Assembly: GCF_014203715.1 (NCBI RefSeq)
Contig: NZ_JACHJP010000003.1
Coordinates: 62,001 to 126,000 of the forward strand
Source of the DNA: Streptosporangium saharense
Lineage (GTDB): Bacteria; Actinomycetota; Actinomycetes; Streptosporangiales; Streptosporangiaceae
Reading direction: 5' to 3'
DNA: 64,000 nt
Shown: positions 1 to 8,914 of the stretch, piece after piece
Numbering within the stretch: position 1 is the first letter of the stretch
How the letters are laid out: each line of letters opens with the position of its first letter
Program-made: the position numbers and the translations under genes
The notes under the pieces: generated by a model
What the model saw: the letters and a program-made list of their open reading frames with translations, nothing else
Databases searched by the model: none
What the model was told of the DNA's origin: nothing

Positions 1-733
1 GGTCGCCCACCCCGCGGGCCAGCTCCTCCATCAGGTCGGCGACGGCCTCGACGACCTCCTGCGGGTAGCCCTGCCCGGACAGGGCGGCGCCGTAGGTCTC
101 CCGGTCGACGGGGACGTAGCGGACCCGGTGCCCGGAGACGCGGGAGATGACGGCGGCGACGTCACCGAAGGAGATCGCCTCCGGGCCGGTCACCTCGTAG
201 GTCTGGCCCGCGTGCCCGTCGCCGGTGAGCGCGGCCACGGCCACGTCGGCGATGTCGGCCACGTCGACGAACGCCTCCCGTCCCTCACCCGCGGGCAGTG
301 CCAGCTCCCCGGACATGACAGGTTCGAGCAGGAAGTCCTCGCTGAAGTTCTGCGCGAACCAGCCCGCCCGCAGGATCGTCCACTCGGGCACGGCGTCGCG
401 GACCGGCTTCTCGAACGGATCCTGCGACGGGTGCCCCTGGCCGTCCTCCCCGCGCGCCGACAGCAGGACGATCCGCCGGACGCCCGCCTCGGCCGCGCGG
501 GCGACGAAGGCGGCGACGGTCGAGGGATCGACGGCCTCGGCCATCGGGACGAGATAGACGGCCCTGACCCCCTCAAGGGCGGGTCCCCAGGTCTCCGGGT
601 CGCCGTAGTCGAACAGGGTGCCGGTCGAACGGGAGGCGACGCGGACGGGGACCTCCAGGTCGCGCAGGCGGGCGACCACGCGGCGGCCGGTCTTGCCACG
701 GCCGCCAAGGACAAGAATCGGTGCTTGGCTCAT
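1..733 (-). CDS. NmrA-like NAD(P)-binding oxidoreductase (3' end cut by window edge)
   Basis: The ATG lies at 731-733 on the minus strand and the frame stays open to base 1, so the C-terminus is missing. The protein begins MSQAPILVLGGRGKTGRR, a Rossmann GxxGxxGR dinucleotide-binding loop typical of atypical SDRs of the NmrA/NAD(P)H-binding family. At mid-length it has VRRIVLLSARGED, then WTILRAGWFAQNFSE, the pattern seen in NAD(P)H:quinone reductase or NmrA-like proteins. No YxxxK catalytic pair is evident, as usual for the family, so it may be a redox sensor or a reductase of unknown substrate. It is divergent from nothing nearby; the next gene upstream on this strand is the DUF3224 gene. 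Confidence 0.85.
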   Translation of the reverse strand, partial: MSQAPILVLGGRGKTGRRVVARLRDLEVPVRVASRSTGTLFDYGDPETWGPALEGVRAVYLVPMAEAVDPSTVAAFVARAAEAGVRRIVLLSARGEDGQGHPSQDPFEKPVRDAVPEWTILRAGWFAQNFSEDFLLEPVMSGELALPAGEGREAFVDVADIADVAVAALTGDGHAGQTYEVTGPEAISFGDVAAVISRVSGHRVRYVPVDRETYGAALSGQGYPQEVVEAVADLMEELARGVGD

Positions 734-814
734 ACCCCCATCACACCGCCACCGACGAGACGATCACATGGTCGTACGGCTCGCACGCATGTGAATTCGT
801 CTCATCGACGGCTC

Positions 815-1207
815 TCAGCCGAGTTCGTAGTCCAGGTGGTAGGAGTGGGCGCCGTTGTCGTTGACGATGCCGCCGGAGCCGCGGACGCCCGTCAGCTCCC
901 CGGTGCCGGAGTCGGGCAGGACGTCCCAGGTCAGGGCCGACTCTCCCGCGTACGCCGTGGCGTTGTGGTGCAGCACGAAGGTGCCCTTCCTGCCGTGCAG
1001 GGTCCCGGTGAAGCGTTCGAAGCCCGCGTAGGCCGCCGAGTCCTCGACCTGGGACGTCGCGGTGATGATGTCGGTGGTGCTGGTGCCCGCGAGGTCACCG
1101 GCGAAGGTCTTGGTCACGTGGACGAGGGAGAGCGTCGCGCCCTCCGCCTCGTCGTAGGTCTCCGGTTCCCAACTGTCCAGGGTGAAGGTGCCGGTCGCGC
1201 GGGGCAT
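815..1207 (-). CDS. DUF3224 domain-containing protein
   Basis: A 130-residue protein beginning MPRATGTFTLDSWEPETY. The start at 1207 is chosen because AAGGAGATCCCC sits directly before it, although the frame is open further upstream. The sequence matches the DUF3224 pattern: short beta-rich repeats, G.GTFVLHHNA in the middle and G.GELTGVRGSGGI near the end. This small allene-oxide-cyclase-like barrel family is common in actinobacteria and has no settled function. No signal peptide is visible, so it is probably cytoplasmic. A 7-base tandem repeat lies just upstream of the ribosome site. Confidence 0.85.
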   Translation of the reverse strand: MPRATGTFTLDSWEPETYDEAEGATLSLVHVTKTFAGDLAGTSTTDIITATSQVEDSAAYAGFERFTGTLHGRKGTFVLHHNATAYAGESALTWDVLPDSGTGELTGVRGSGGIVNDNGAHSYHLDYELG

Positions 1208-1220
1208 GGGGATCTCCTTG

Positions 1221-1248
1221 TTCGTTCTTCGTTCTTCGTTCTTCGTTC
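1221..1248. repeat. 7-bp tandem repeat upstream of the DUF3224 gene
   Basis: GTTCTTC (GAAGAAC on the gene strand) is repeated nearly four times, ending about 15 bases before the start codon of the DUF3224 gene and abutting its ribosome site. Copy number changes here would alter the 5' untranslated region rather than the protein if the start at 1207 is right. Confidence 0.8.
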
Positions 1249-1309
1249 GAGGTGCGGTCCCCATCGTGCCGCCCATACCTGTCACCTGCTGTCAGCTATG
1301 ACCTCGATC

Positions 1310-3037
1310 TCAGCCCAGGCTCCACCGGTCCATGTTCCAGGTGATGGTGGACTGCGCGGGGTTCGGCACGACGTTGCGGATCGACTCGTCCCACGCGCTG
1401 AGGGTCGAGTGCTGGAAGAGCGGGATGGTCGCCACGTCCGCCCACAGTTGCTTCTCGATCGCCCCGATGATGGGGATCTGCGCGTCCAGCTCGACTGTCG
1501 CGTTCAGCTTCCTGATGAGCCGGTCCACCCTCGCGCTCGAGTAGCAGCCGTTGTTGTTGCCCTTGTTCTCGCTGTCGCACTTCTTGGGCGTGGTGTAGGT
1601 GGAGGCCCAGCCGCTGACCAGGGACGACGCCGACCAGGCGAACAGTGCGACGTCGTAGCCGTTGGCGGGCATCACGGTGCCGAAGAAGTCGTCGGAGCCC
1701 TTGTCCACGACCTCGAAGCCCGCCTTGTTGCAGGCGTCGATGATCAGCTGCACCTCGACGGTCCGGCGCGGGTTGGGGGTCTGGTAGCCGATCTTGACCT
1801 GGACGCCGGTCTTGCCCGCCTTGGCCACCAGGGCCCTGGCGCCCTCGATGTCCTGCTTCGCGTAGACGCCCGCGCCGCCGGAGGCGGCGATGACCGCCGC
1901 CGCGTTGGCCTGGAACGGCGCCACGTTGCGGATCTCCAGGGGCTTGGCGTCCGGGATCACCGGTTTGATCAGGCTGTCGACGATGAGCTGCCTGGGCACG
2001 CACTTGGCGAAGGCCTGGCGCAGCCGTTTGTCCCTGAAGGGACTCGAATCGACGTTGAAGTCCAGGTGCTCGTAGGTGTACTGGTCGGCGACGTTGACCT
2101 TGACACCCTCTATCCTCTCCAGATCCTTGAGCACGCCGGGTCCCGGCTGCGGCTCGATGATCTGGACCTCCCGGTTGTGCAGCGCCTGGGCCTGCTCGTC
2201 GAGGGTGATGAAGCGCTCGATGATGGTCGGGGTCGCCGCCGGGGTGCCCCACCACCTGTCGTTGGCGACGAAGGTCAGCGACTGTCCCGTGTCCATCTTG
2301 GAGAGCTTGTAGGGGCCCGAGGACGGGATCAGCTCGGCCGGGGGCAGCGAGACCTCGGAGACCCAGCCGTCGTTGAAGAACTTGATGGACCTTTCGAGCC
2401 TCTTCGCGTCACGTGCCTTGACCGCCGCGATGAACTCGTCCTCGGAGAGGCCGCCCTGCTTCGCCACCACGTGGGCGGGCAGCAGCTCGGTCGCGCCGGG
2501 CCCGCCCGCGATCCAGTCGGCGAAGGGCTTGTCGTAGACGAGGGAGAAGCTCCTGTCGCCCTTCTCGCAGGCGGGCAGTTCGGTGTCCTCGACGCCGGTC
2601 GTGCCGGAGGTGGAGAAGCCCTTGATCTTCCCGGACTTGAACCCCCACCACAGCAGCACGTCGTCGCAGTCGATCGGGGTGCCGTCGGACCAGACGGCCT
2701 TCGGGCTGATCGTGTACTCGACAGTCAGCGGGTCGTCCGAGGTCTTGACGTAGCGGCCGAAGTCCCGGTCGGCGGTGATCTCGCCGTTCTCCCCGTAGAA
2801 CCAGAAACCGGTCAGGACCCGCTGCAGCGGCCCGGCGTTGCGCGTGGCGTTCTCCGCGGCGGTGTTGTTGTTGTAGGAGTGGAACTCCTGCTCGTAGGCG
2901 TAGGTGATGCTCCTGGCCCCCGAAGAGACCGGCTTCGAGGCGGCGGACCCGGCGTCGCCGATCCCGCAGCCGCTCAGCACGAGCGCGCCCCCCAACAGCG
3001 CCGGCAGGAACCTGCCGGACCTCCGCGCATGGAACAC
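1310..3037 (-). CDS. ABC transporter family 5 (peptide/nickel type) substrate-binding lipoprotein
   Basis: A 575-residue extracytoplasmic solute-binding protein. The GTG at 3035-3037 is preferred over longer frames because AAGGAG lies seven bases before it and because it gives a clean lipoprotein signal: charged HARRSGR, a hydrophobic stretch, then lipobox LSGC with Cys24. Family 5 features follow, such as DPLTVEYTISPKAVWSDGTP near residue 95 and the closing pattern around WNMDRWSLG. It would capture oligopeptides or a similar ligand for an ABC importer. No permease or ATPase gene adjoins it here; the peptide-type permeases at 62-64 kb are far away. It is divergent from the MFS gene at 3240. 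Confidence 0.93.
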   Translation of the reverse strand: MFHARRSGRFLPALLGGALVLSGCGIGDAGSAASKPVSSGARSITYAYEQEFHSYNNNTAAENATRNAGPLQRVLTGFWFYGENGEITADRDFGRYVKTSDDPLTVEYTISPKAVWSDGTPIDCDDVLLWWGFKSGKIKGFSTSGTTGVEDTELPACEKGDRSFSLVYDKPFADWIAGGPGATELLPAHVVAKQGGLSEDEFIAAVKARDAKRLERSIKFFNDGWVSEVSLPPAELIPSSGPYKLSKMDTGQSLTFVANDRWWGTPAATPTIIERFITLDEQAQALHNREVQIIEPQPGPGVLKDLERIEGVKVNVADQYTYEHLDFNVDSSPFRDKRLRQAFAKCVPRQLIVDSLIKPVIPDAKPLEIRNVAPFQANAAAVIAASGGAGVYAKQDIEGARALVAKAGKTGVQVKIGYQTPNPRRTVEVQLIIDACNKAGFEVVDKGSDDFFGTVMPANGYDVALFAWSASSLVSGWASTYTTPKKCDSENKGNNNGCYSSARVDRLIRKLNATVELDAQIPIIGAIEKQLWADVATIPLFQHSTLSAWDESIRNVVPNPAQSTITWNMDRWSLG

Positions 3038-3239
3038 GGTAGAACTCCTTAGTAGCCCGGCGCTCGCTCGCTCACCGGCCCCGGTCGAGCAAAGCTGAAC
3101 ATCATCCCCTATTTCCGACAAGTGGGACGAGCCGGGTGTTGTACATCTGAGATGGGCCGGTCTTGGCACATCTCTCTTATGGCCTGATTCTTACGGATAT
3201 TGGCGCTCGGGCCACTCGTGGGTCCGGAGAGCCACCTCC

Positions 3240-4541
3240 ATGATGGGCCACATGACAACCACCCCTCTTCGCACGCGCAGGTCTGGGGTGCATCGCGCCT
3301 GGATCGTGGCCGGGGTCGCCTTCGTGGCGATCCTCGGCGCCGCCGGGTTCCGGGCGACCCCGGGCGTGCTGATCACCCCCCTGCAGGAGGAGTTCGGCTG
3401 GTCACGCGGCACGATCTCACTGGCCGTCTCGGTCAACCTCATGCTGTACGGCCTGACCGCCCCCTTCGCGGCCGCCCTCATGGACCGCTTCGGCATGCGC
3501 AGGGTCGTCTCGTGCGCGCTGCTGCTCGTCGCCGCGGGCAGCGGGTTCACCATCCTCATGAACGCCTCCTGGCAGCTCGTCCTGTGCTGGGGCGTGCTGG
3601 TCGGGCTGGGCACCGGCTCGATGGCCCTGGTCTTCGCCGCGACCCTCACCGACCGCTGGTTCGTCCGGCACCGGGGCCTCGTCACCGGCGTCCTCACCGC
3701 GGGCGGCGCGACCGGTCAGCTCGTCTTCCTGCCCGTCCTGGCCTCCCTGGCCCAGACCTCGGGATGGCGTACGGCCTCGGCCACGGTCGCCGGGGCGGCC
3801 CTGGTGGTCGTCCCCCTGGTGTGGTTCCTGCTGCGCGACCACCCCGCGGAGGTGGGCACGACCGCCCTGGGCGCCGACCCCGGCCAACTGGTATCCATAC
3901 CCGCCCCCAGGGCCGGGAGGGGAGGAGCCGCCGCACGGGCGCTCGCCGTACTCGGACGGGCGGCCAGGACCCGGTCCTTCTGGCTGCTCGCCGGAGGGTT
4001 CGCGATCTGCGGGATGAGCACGAACGGCCTGGTCGGCACCCACTTCATCCCCGCGGCCCACGACCACGGCATGTCGGAGCCGGTCGCGGCCGGGCTGCTC
4101 GCGGTCATCGGGATCTTCGACGTCGTGGGGACGATCGCCTCCGGCTGGCTGAGCGACCGGGTGGACTCCCGGGTCCTGCTCGGCGTCTACTACGCGCTGC
4201 GCGGACTGTCGCTGATGGTGCTGCCCAGCCTGTTCTCGGCGACGACCGAGCCCAGCATGCTCGTCTTCATCATCTTCTACGGCCTCGACTGGGTCGCGAC
4301 CGTGCCGCCGACGGTCGCCCTGTGCCGCCAGGTCTACGGCGCCGATGCCCCGGTGGTCTTCGGCTGGGTCTTCGCCTCCCACCAGGTGGGCGCGGCCATC
4401 GCCGCGGTCGGCGCGGGCCTGACCCGCGACCTGTCCGGCGCCTACGACCTCGCCTGGTACGCCGCGGGAGCCCTGTGCCTGGTCGCGGCCCTCATGTCGG
4501 TCTCCGTCACGGCCGCCAGGAAGAACGCCGTCCCCGCCTGA
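3240..4541 (+). CDS. MFS transporter
   Basis: A 433-residue permease with about 12 hydrophobic segments. It begins MMGHMTTTPLRTRRSG; the first ATG is taken because GGAGAG lies eight bases before it, but the Met at 3252 is also possible. The first half has the loop motif AALMDRFGMRRV (variant of the MFS A motif) and GLGTGSMALVFAATL. The second half carries SGWLSDRVDSRVLLG, the repeated A motif. The profile resembles the oxalate/formate antiporter-like or monocarboxylate branch of MFS. Substrate is not evident. It is divergent from the solute-binding lipoprotein gene, with about 200 bases between them. Confidence 0.9.
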   Translation: MMGHMTTTPLRTRRSGVHRAWIVAGVAFVAILGAAGFRATPGVLITPLQEEFGWSRGTISLAVSVNLMLYGLTAPFAAALMDRFGMRRVVSCALLLVAAGSGFTILMNASWQLVLCWGVLVGLGTGSMALVFAATLTDRWFVRHRGLVTGVLTAGGATGQLVFLPVLASLAQTSGWRTASATVAGAALVVVPLVWFLLRDHPAEVGTTALGADPGQLVSIPAPRAGRGGAAARALAVLGRAARTRSFWLLAGGFAICGMSTNGLVGTHFIPAAHDHGMSEPVAAGLLAVIGIFDVVGTIASGWLSDRVDSRVLLGVYYALRGLSLMVLPSLFSATTEPSMLVFIIFYGLDWVATVPPTVALCRQVYGADAPVVFGWVFASHQVGAAIAAVGAGLTRDLSGAYDLAWYAAGALCLVAALMSVSVTAARKNAVPA

Positions 4542-4566
4542 GCGGGGGAGGGGGCATCCTTGGAGG

Positions 4567-5280
4567 GTGAGTGAGACGGAAGTGAACGGTCAGAGGGTGC
4601 TCCCGCTGGTGGTGCGGATCGAGCGGACGGCCCCACCGACGCGCACCGACGCCCTGGAGGCGGCCGTGCTCGCCGTACTCACCCTGCTGGACGACCCCCG
4701 CGCCGCCGAGGACGGCGAGTGGGCCGAGCCGGTCAGGGCGTGGGAGACCCTCGGAATCAGGAAGGTCGTACGGCGCGCCCGCGGCGCCGAGTGGCGCAGG
4801 GTGCTTGACCTGCCCGGCATCACCGTCACCTCGGGCACCGCCGAGGTCCGCGTCCACCCTCCGGTGCCGCTCGACGACTGGCCGAGGGACCTGTCCAGGC
4901 TCCAGGTCTCCGGCACCGACCTGACCGACCCCGAGGAGCCGGGCCCCGCGCCGGACGGCGGCGTCGTGCTCTGGGTCAACCCCACCCTGGAGATGTCGGC
5001 GGGCAAGACCATGGCCCAGGCGGGACACGCCGCCCAGCTCGCCTGGTGGGGCAGCGGCGAGGAGGCCAGGCGTGCCTGGCGGGAGCGGGGCCTGACCTGC
5101 GCGGTCCGCACCGCCGAGACCGGACGCTGGGCAGGGCTGGCCGACTCCGGCCTGCCCACGGTCAGGGACGCCGGGTTCACCGAGATCGCGCCCGGCTCGT
5201 GCACGCTTGTCGCGGACGCGCCGTGGCTGCGCGGCGAAGGCTTCCGCCCGGCCACCTCGGGACCGCTCAGGTCAGCCTGA
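4567..5280 (+). CDS. peptidyl-tRNA hydrolase 2 (PTH2) family protein
   Basis: The C-terminal half has the PTH2 hallmark: VNPTLEMSAGKTMAQAGHAA (residues 137-156) with Lys147 and the GHAAQ helix, followed by CAVRTAETG and a final beta-alpha pattern. PTH2 enzymes cleave the ester bond in peptidyl-tRNA that drops off ribosomes. About 130 residues of extra N-terminal sequence of unknown role precede the domain, as in other actinobacterial members. The start is uncertain: GTG at 4567 directly abuts GGAGG, so the in-frame GTG at 4582 (VNGQRVLP) may be the true start. The 3' end overlaps the convergent DUF3616 gene by 14 bases. Confidence 0.8.
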   Translation: MSETEVNGQRVLPLVVRIERTAPPTRTDALEAAVLAVLTLLDDPRAAEDGEWAEPVRAWETLGIRKVVRRARGAEWRRVLDLPGITVTSGTAEVRVHPPVPLDDWPRDLSRLQVSGTDLTDPEEPGPAPDGGVVLWVNPTLEMSAGKTMAQAGHAAQLAWWGSGEEARRAWRERGLTCAVRTAETGRWAGLADSGLPTVRDAGFTEIAPGSCTLVADAPWLRGEGFRPATSGPLRSA

Positions 5281-6310
5281 CGACGTCGGCGAGCACCCCG
5301 CCCTCGGGCGTCAGCCGCCAGGCGGCCGGGCTGTCGTAGACCACCAGCAGGTGCTCGTCGTCGAGCATGCTCATCCCCTCTGCGTGGTCGTCGCCGTCGC
5401 CGTGGGGCAGGTCCATCACGAGCCTCGGGTCGTGCTCGACGGACGGCGTCGCCCCCGGGCTCCAGCGCAGCAGCCGTACCGGACCGTCGAGATCCATGGT
5501 CGGCCCCGCCAGGATCATCAGGTCCCCCTGGTGCGGGCACAGGTCCCGGATGCCGAGCCCGCCGAGGTTCAGGAAGTGCATCCGGTACGGCTCGCCGTCG
5601 ATCGGCGCCAGCACCAGCCGCTCGGGACGGCGCGGGTCACTCTCGGGCCGGATCTCCAGCAGTACGGCCCAGCCACGCAGCACGGGTCCGCGAAGGCCGA
5701 CGAAGACGCGTTCGCCGAGCACCGCGATGCCCTCGACGTCCAGGCCGTTGTCCTTGCCGGGGATCTTCAGGAAGGGGGCGAGGTAGGGGTCGTCGGCCAT
5801 CAGGTCGGCCAGGTTCCTGCCGCGCCCCGACAGGATCGCCGCGGTGCGGGAGCCGTCCGCGCGGACCGGCTGGGAGCCGACCAGCGGCAGCCGCAGCAGG
5901 ACGTAGCGGTTCTCCTCGCGCACGAGACTGCCGAGCCTGCGCAGGGACTTGCCGACGGGGTGGTCCCTCCTGACCCGCTTGCGCTTGAGACTGTGCGAGC
6001 CGATCGCCCACAGCCAGCCGTCGGCCCTGGCCAGTCCCTCGATGTCGGCCTCGTCCTCGGGACCTGCGGGCAGGTCGACGAAGTCCGCCAGGGCGTAGGT
6101 GCGCTGGTCGTCGTAGCGGCCCTCGTGGAGGGTCAGATACTCCACGGTCGCGGTCTCGTCACCCGCGAGCCAGAGGCCCGCGCCGTCGGAGCGGACGGCG
6201 GACAGGTTCGTGTGGGTCCTCGCGTCACGGGAGGTGACGTGGAAGCGGAGCTCTACCCGGCGTTCTGCAAGCACGGTGGCATCATGGCAGGAAGGTGCAA
6301 GAAGGGGCAT
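5267..6310 (-). CDS. DUF3616 domain-containing protein
   Basis: A 347-residue protein with repeated beta-propeller-like blades: LSAVRSDGAGLWLAGDE near residue 40, DIEGLARADGWLWAIGSHS near 85, GLDVEGIAVLGERVFVGLRG near 185 and DHAEGMSMLDDEHLLVVYD near the end. This repeated (D)EG.(A/M).. pattern fits DUF3616, an uncharacterised actinobacterial and proteobacterial family. No signal peptide or membrane segment is evident. The start is weakly supported: neither the ATG at 6310 nor the in-frame GTG at 6274 has a good ribosome site. It converges on the PTH2 gene with a short overlap and is divergent from the gene at 6399. Confidence 0.8.
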   Translation of the reverse strand: MPLLAPSCHDATVLAERRVELRFHVTSRDARTHTNLSAVRSDGAGLWLAGDETATVEYLTLHEGRYDDQRTYALADFVDLPAGPEDEADIEGLARADGWLWAIGSHSLKRKRVRRDHPVGKSLRRLGSLVREENRYVLLRLPLVGSQPVRADGSRTAAILSGRGRNLADLMADDPYLAPFLKIPGKDNGLDVEGIAVLGERVFVGLRGPVLRGWAVLLEIRPESDPRRPERLVLAPIDGEPYRMHFLNLGGLGIRDLCPHQGDLMILAGPTMDLDGPVRLLRWSPGATPSVEHDPRLVMDLPHGDGDDHAEGMSMLDDEHLLVVYDSPAAWRLTPEGGVLADVVRLT

Positions 6311-6398
6311 ACCGGACCAGAAGACGGGAGGGCACTCGTTCCCTAAGTGTGATGGGGATCCCGCACGGGAAAACCGGATTTGTCGTACGCTCCCGATC

Positions 6399-7388
6399 GT
6401 GCTCGATGGGGTGGGTGGGACTCAGGGGACCCGGGAACCGGGTGCCGTAACGACGCGTGTGACCGCCGAGGCGGACCCGTCCGACCCGCGGAGGACCTCC
6501 GTCCCCCGCCCACCGAAGCCGCCGAAGCGCTCCCGCATCGGCGACCTGTCGATGCGCGTCGTCTACCGGGTGCTGGCCGTGGCCGTGGTGCTGGTCGTCG
6601 CCGCTGCCGCCGTCGTGGCCGCCCTTGTCTTCTCCGGCACCTCCGATCGACCGGGCGAGGTGTCGTCGGGGCAGGTCGCCGCGCCACCTGCCGCGACACC
6701 CTCGCCCGGTTCCAGCCCCGTGTCCGCCTCCCCTTCCGTCTCTCCCTCTGCTTCGGCTTCCGTTTCGGCTTCCACGACTCCTGAGGCGTCAGCCTCGCCC
6801 TCGCCGTCCACCCTGGAGGGGGTCGCGCGCGACCGGAGCGCGGTCGTGGCCGCCTTCGCCGACCCCCGCGTCCCCGAACTGCCGCGCGACAAGAAACTCG
6901 CCCGGCTGTACGGCAAGGCCCACCACAAGGGCAAGCGCGTGCTGAAGGACCGCAGGTCGGGCGTCTGGCTCGCCAGGCTGAGCAAGCCGTGGAAGATCTT
7001 CGGGGCCTCGCCGTTCTCGACCAAGCAGGTCCTGCCGAAGGTGAAGGGAGCGCCCGTCAGGGCCATGGTCGTCAGCTGCCCGGTGCCGATCCAGGCGCAG
7101 CGCCACGCCAAGGACACCGCGCTGCTGGCCGCCCGCTGGACGCTCAACCACCACCCCGAGGACTCCAGGATCTCCTGGCTCGCCTCGCAGCCGATCAAGA
7201 AGGGCTGGCTGCTCACCTACAAGGTGAAGTACAAGGTCAAGGGCAAGGCGCGCTTCTCCGTGGCCGCCGTCGCCGTGACGAGCAGCTCCGCCTCGCGGCC
7301 CGCCATGGTCTTCGTGACGATCCCCGACGTCCAGCGCCCCTACTGGCGCGACGTCAACACCGTCGTCTCCTCCATCAAGCCGAAGTAG
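6399..7388 (+). CDS. membrane-anchored exported protein with Ser/Pro linker
   Basis: From the GTG at 6399 the product has 329 residues: a basic, Pro-rich N-terminus, one membrane segment at about residues 56-79, a Ser/Pro/Ala-rich stretch (about 85-135) that would span the cell wall, and an extracytoplasmic domain of about 190 residues. Near its start that domain has LARLSKPW and near its end MVFVTIPD and DVNTVVSSIK. The same landmarks occur at the C-terminus of the protein encoded at 30282-32549, so the two are likely related. No function is known to me. The start is tentative because no clear ribosome site is visible; in-frame GTG codons at 6411 and 6459 are alternatives. Confidence 0.75.
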   Translation: MLDGVGGTQGTREPGAVTTRVTAEADPSDPRRTSVPRPPKPPKRSRIGDLSMRVVYRVLAVAVVLVVAAAAVVAALVFSGTSDRPGEVSSGQVAAPPAATPSPGSSPVSASPSVSPSASASVSASTTPEASASPSPSTLEGVARDRSAVVAAFADPRVPELPRDKKLARLYGKAHHKGKRVLKDRRSGVWLARLSKPWKIFGASPFSTKQVLPKVKGAPVRAMVVSCPVPIQAQRHAKDTALLAARWTLNHHPEDSRISWLASQPIKKGWLLTYKVKYKVKGKARFSVAAVAVTSSSASRPAMVFVTIPDVQRPYWRDVNTVVSSIKPK

Positions 7389-7433
7389 TCGCCTTTCCGG
7401 GGGAGTGCTTCGGGGGCGCTAGGCTCGGTCGGC

Positions 7434-8024
7434 GTGACCCGGATCGTGCTCGCCTCCGCCTCCCCCGCCCGCCTCGCCCTGCTCCGCAGCGCCGGACTCG
7501 ACCCCAAGGTGATCGTCAGCGGGGTGGACGAGGAGGCCGTCACCGCGCAGACCCCGGCGGACCTCTGCCTGGCCCTGGCCAACGCCAAAGCGTCGGTCGT
7601 CGCGCGTGACCTCACCTCGGGCCTCGTCATCGGCTGCGACTCGGTGCTCGAACTGGACGGCCAGGCGTACGGCAAGCCGTCCTCGCCACAGGAGGCCGTC
7701 GCCCGCTGGAAGTCCATGCGCGGGCGTCAGGGACGGCTGCTCACCGGCCACTGCGTGATCGACGCCTCGGACGGCAGGCAGGTGTCGGAGGTCGGGGCGA
7801 CCGTCGTGCGCTTCGGGACGCCCGGCGACGAGGAGATCGCCGCCTACGTGGCCACCGGCGAACCCCTGCGGGTCGCGGGCGCCTTCACGCTGGACGGTCC
7901 CGGCGGCTGGTTCGTCGAGGGCATCGACGGCGACCACGGCAACGTCCTGGGCATCTCCCTGCCGCTGCTGCGCCGCCTCTTCGGCGAACTCGGCGTCTCC
8001 GTCCCCACCCTCTGGCAGTCCTGA
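7434..8024 (+). CDS. maf: Maf family nucleotide pyrophosphatase
   Basis: A 196-residue protein with the Maf signature: [12 protein letters not shown] at residues 6-17, VDEEAV at about 31-36, GCDSVLEL at about 63-70 and YGKPSS shortly after. Maf proteins hydrolyse non-canonical or modified nucleoside triphosphates (often dTTP/UTP class) and have been linked to septum control. The GTG start at 7434 is at the natural N-terminus of the family. Actinobacterial Maf genes are often near acyl-CoA carboxylase genes, but that context is not seen here. Length is normal. Confidence 0.93.
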   Translation: MTRIVLASASPARLALLRSAGLDPKVIVSGVDEEAVTAQTPADLCLALANAKASVVARDLTSGLVIGCDSVLELDGQAYGKPSSPQEAVARWKSMRGRQGRLLTGHCVIDASDGRQVSEVGATVVRFGTPGDEEIAAYVATGEPLRVAGAFTLDGPGGWFVEGIDGDHGNVLGISLPLLRRLFGELGVSVPTLWQS

Positions 8025-8080
8025 CCCTTCCTGATTGGAAGCGTCGCGCGGCGATTCGCCGATGCCGCTAATCTTCCGGC

Positions 8081-8860
8081 ATGGGTCATTTCCGCTCCTT
8101 CGTGGAAGGTGCCGGGTTCTTCTTCCAGGGACTGAGCTGGGTCGCGAAGAACCCCCGTTGGTGGCTGTTCGGGCTGATCCCCGCTCTGATCGTCTTCATC
8201 CTCTACGCGGTGGGGCTCTACTGGCTCGGCACCCACGCGACCGACATCGCCGAATGGGTGACGCCGTTCGCCTCGGGATGGGCGCACGCGGCGCAGACAG
8301 CCCTGCGGGGCCTGGTCGGGCTGGCGGTCTTCGGCGCCGGGCTGGTCCTGTTCGTGGTGACCTTCGCCGCGGTGACGCTGATCGTCGGTGAGCCCTTCTA
8401 CGAGAAGCTCTCCGAGCAGGTCGAGCTGTCCCACGGTGACCTGCCGGTCGGGCACGATCTCCCGATGTGGAAGGCGATCCCCAGGTCGATCAGGGACAGC
8501 CTCATCACCCTGTGGTACGTGCTGCTGTTCACCGTCCCGCTGTTCTTCCTCGGCTTCGTCCCGGTGATCGGGCAGACGGTCGTCCCGGTGCTCGGCGCCC
8601 TGGTCTCGGGCTTCTTCCTGACCGTCGAGCTGACCGCGCTAGCCATGGAACGCAGGGGGCTGGCGCGTAAGGAGCGCTTCGCCGTCCTGCGCCGGAACAA
8701 GGCGCGTGCCCTCGGGTTCGGCGTGCTGATCTTCCTGATCTTCCTCGTTCCGCTGGCCGCCGTCGTGACGATGCCCGCGGCGGTCGCGGGCGCGGCCATC
8801 CTGGTCAGGACGCGGCTGGCCGTACCCGGTGCCGCCCCGGAGATCCGCGAGAGGGCCTGA
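8081..8860 (+). CDS. EI24 domain (CysZ-like) membrane protein
   Basis: A 259-residue membrane protein beginning MGHFRSFVEGAGFFFQGLSW. It has four to six hydrophobic segments, and the order FVEGA, NPRWWLFGLIPALI, GEPFYEKLSEQVE and the late FFLTVELTALAME block fits the EI24 family, which includes the sulfate transporter CysZ. Substrate is not known for actinobacterial members. No ribosome site precedes the ATG; a TAATCT box ends seven bases before it, so the message could be leaderless. No cysteine-biosynthesis gene is nearby to support sulfate transport. Confidence 0.85.
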   Translation: MGHFRSFVEGAGFFFQGLSWVAKNPRWWLFGLIPALIVFILYAVGLYWLGTHATDIAEWVTPFASGWAHAAQTALRGLVGLAVFGAGLVLFVVTFAAVTLIVGEPFYEKLSEQVELSHGDLPVGHDLPMWKAIPRSIRDSLITLWYVLLFTVPLFFLGFVPVIGQTVVPVLGALVSGFFLTVELTALAMERRGLARKERFAVLRRNKARALGFGVLIFLIFLVPLAAVVTMPAAVAGAAILVRTRLAVPGAAPEIRERA

Positions 8861-8880
8861 GTCCCTCGGTTGTTCCCGTT

Positions 8881-8910
8881 TTGTACGGCTTTGTGCGGCT
8901 TTGTACGGCG
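8881..8910. repeat. three 10-bp direct repeats (TTGTRCGGCK)
   Basis: TTGTACGGCT, TTGTGCGGCT and TTGTACGGCG follow each other without a gap, one copy per helical turn. They lie in the intergenic region before the DUF4192 gene and five bases before the first DnaA-box arm. Confidence 0.85.
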
Positions 8911-8914
8911 GAGC

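Noticed and set aside
128-3052. Very long open frame on the plus strand (974 codons) and similar long frames opposite real genes
   Set aside because: High GC keeps antisense frames open. These lie opposite the NmrA-like, DUF3224 and solute-binding genes, show Arg/Gly/Pro composition without domains, and have no ribosome sites.
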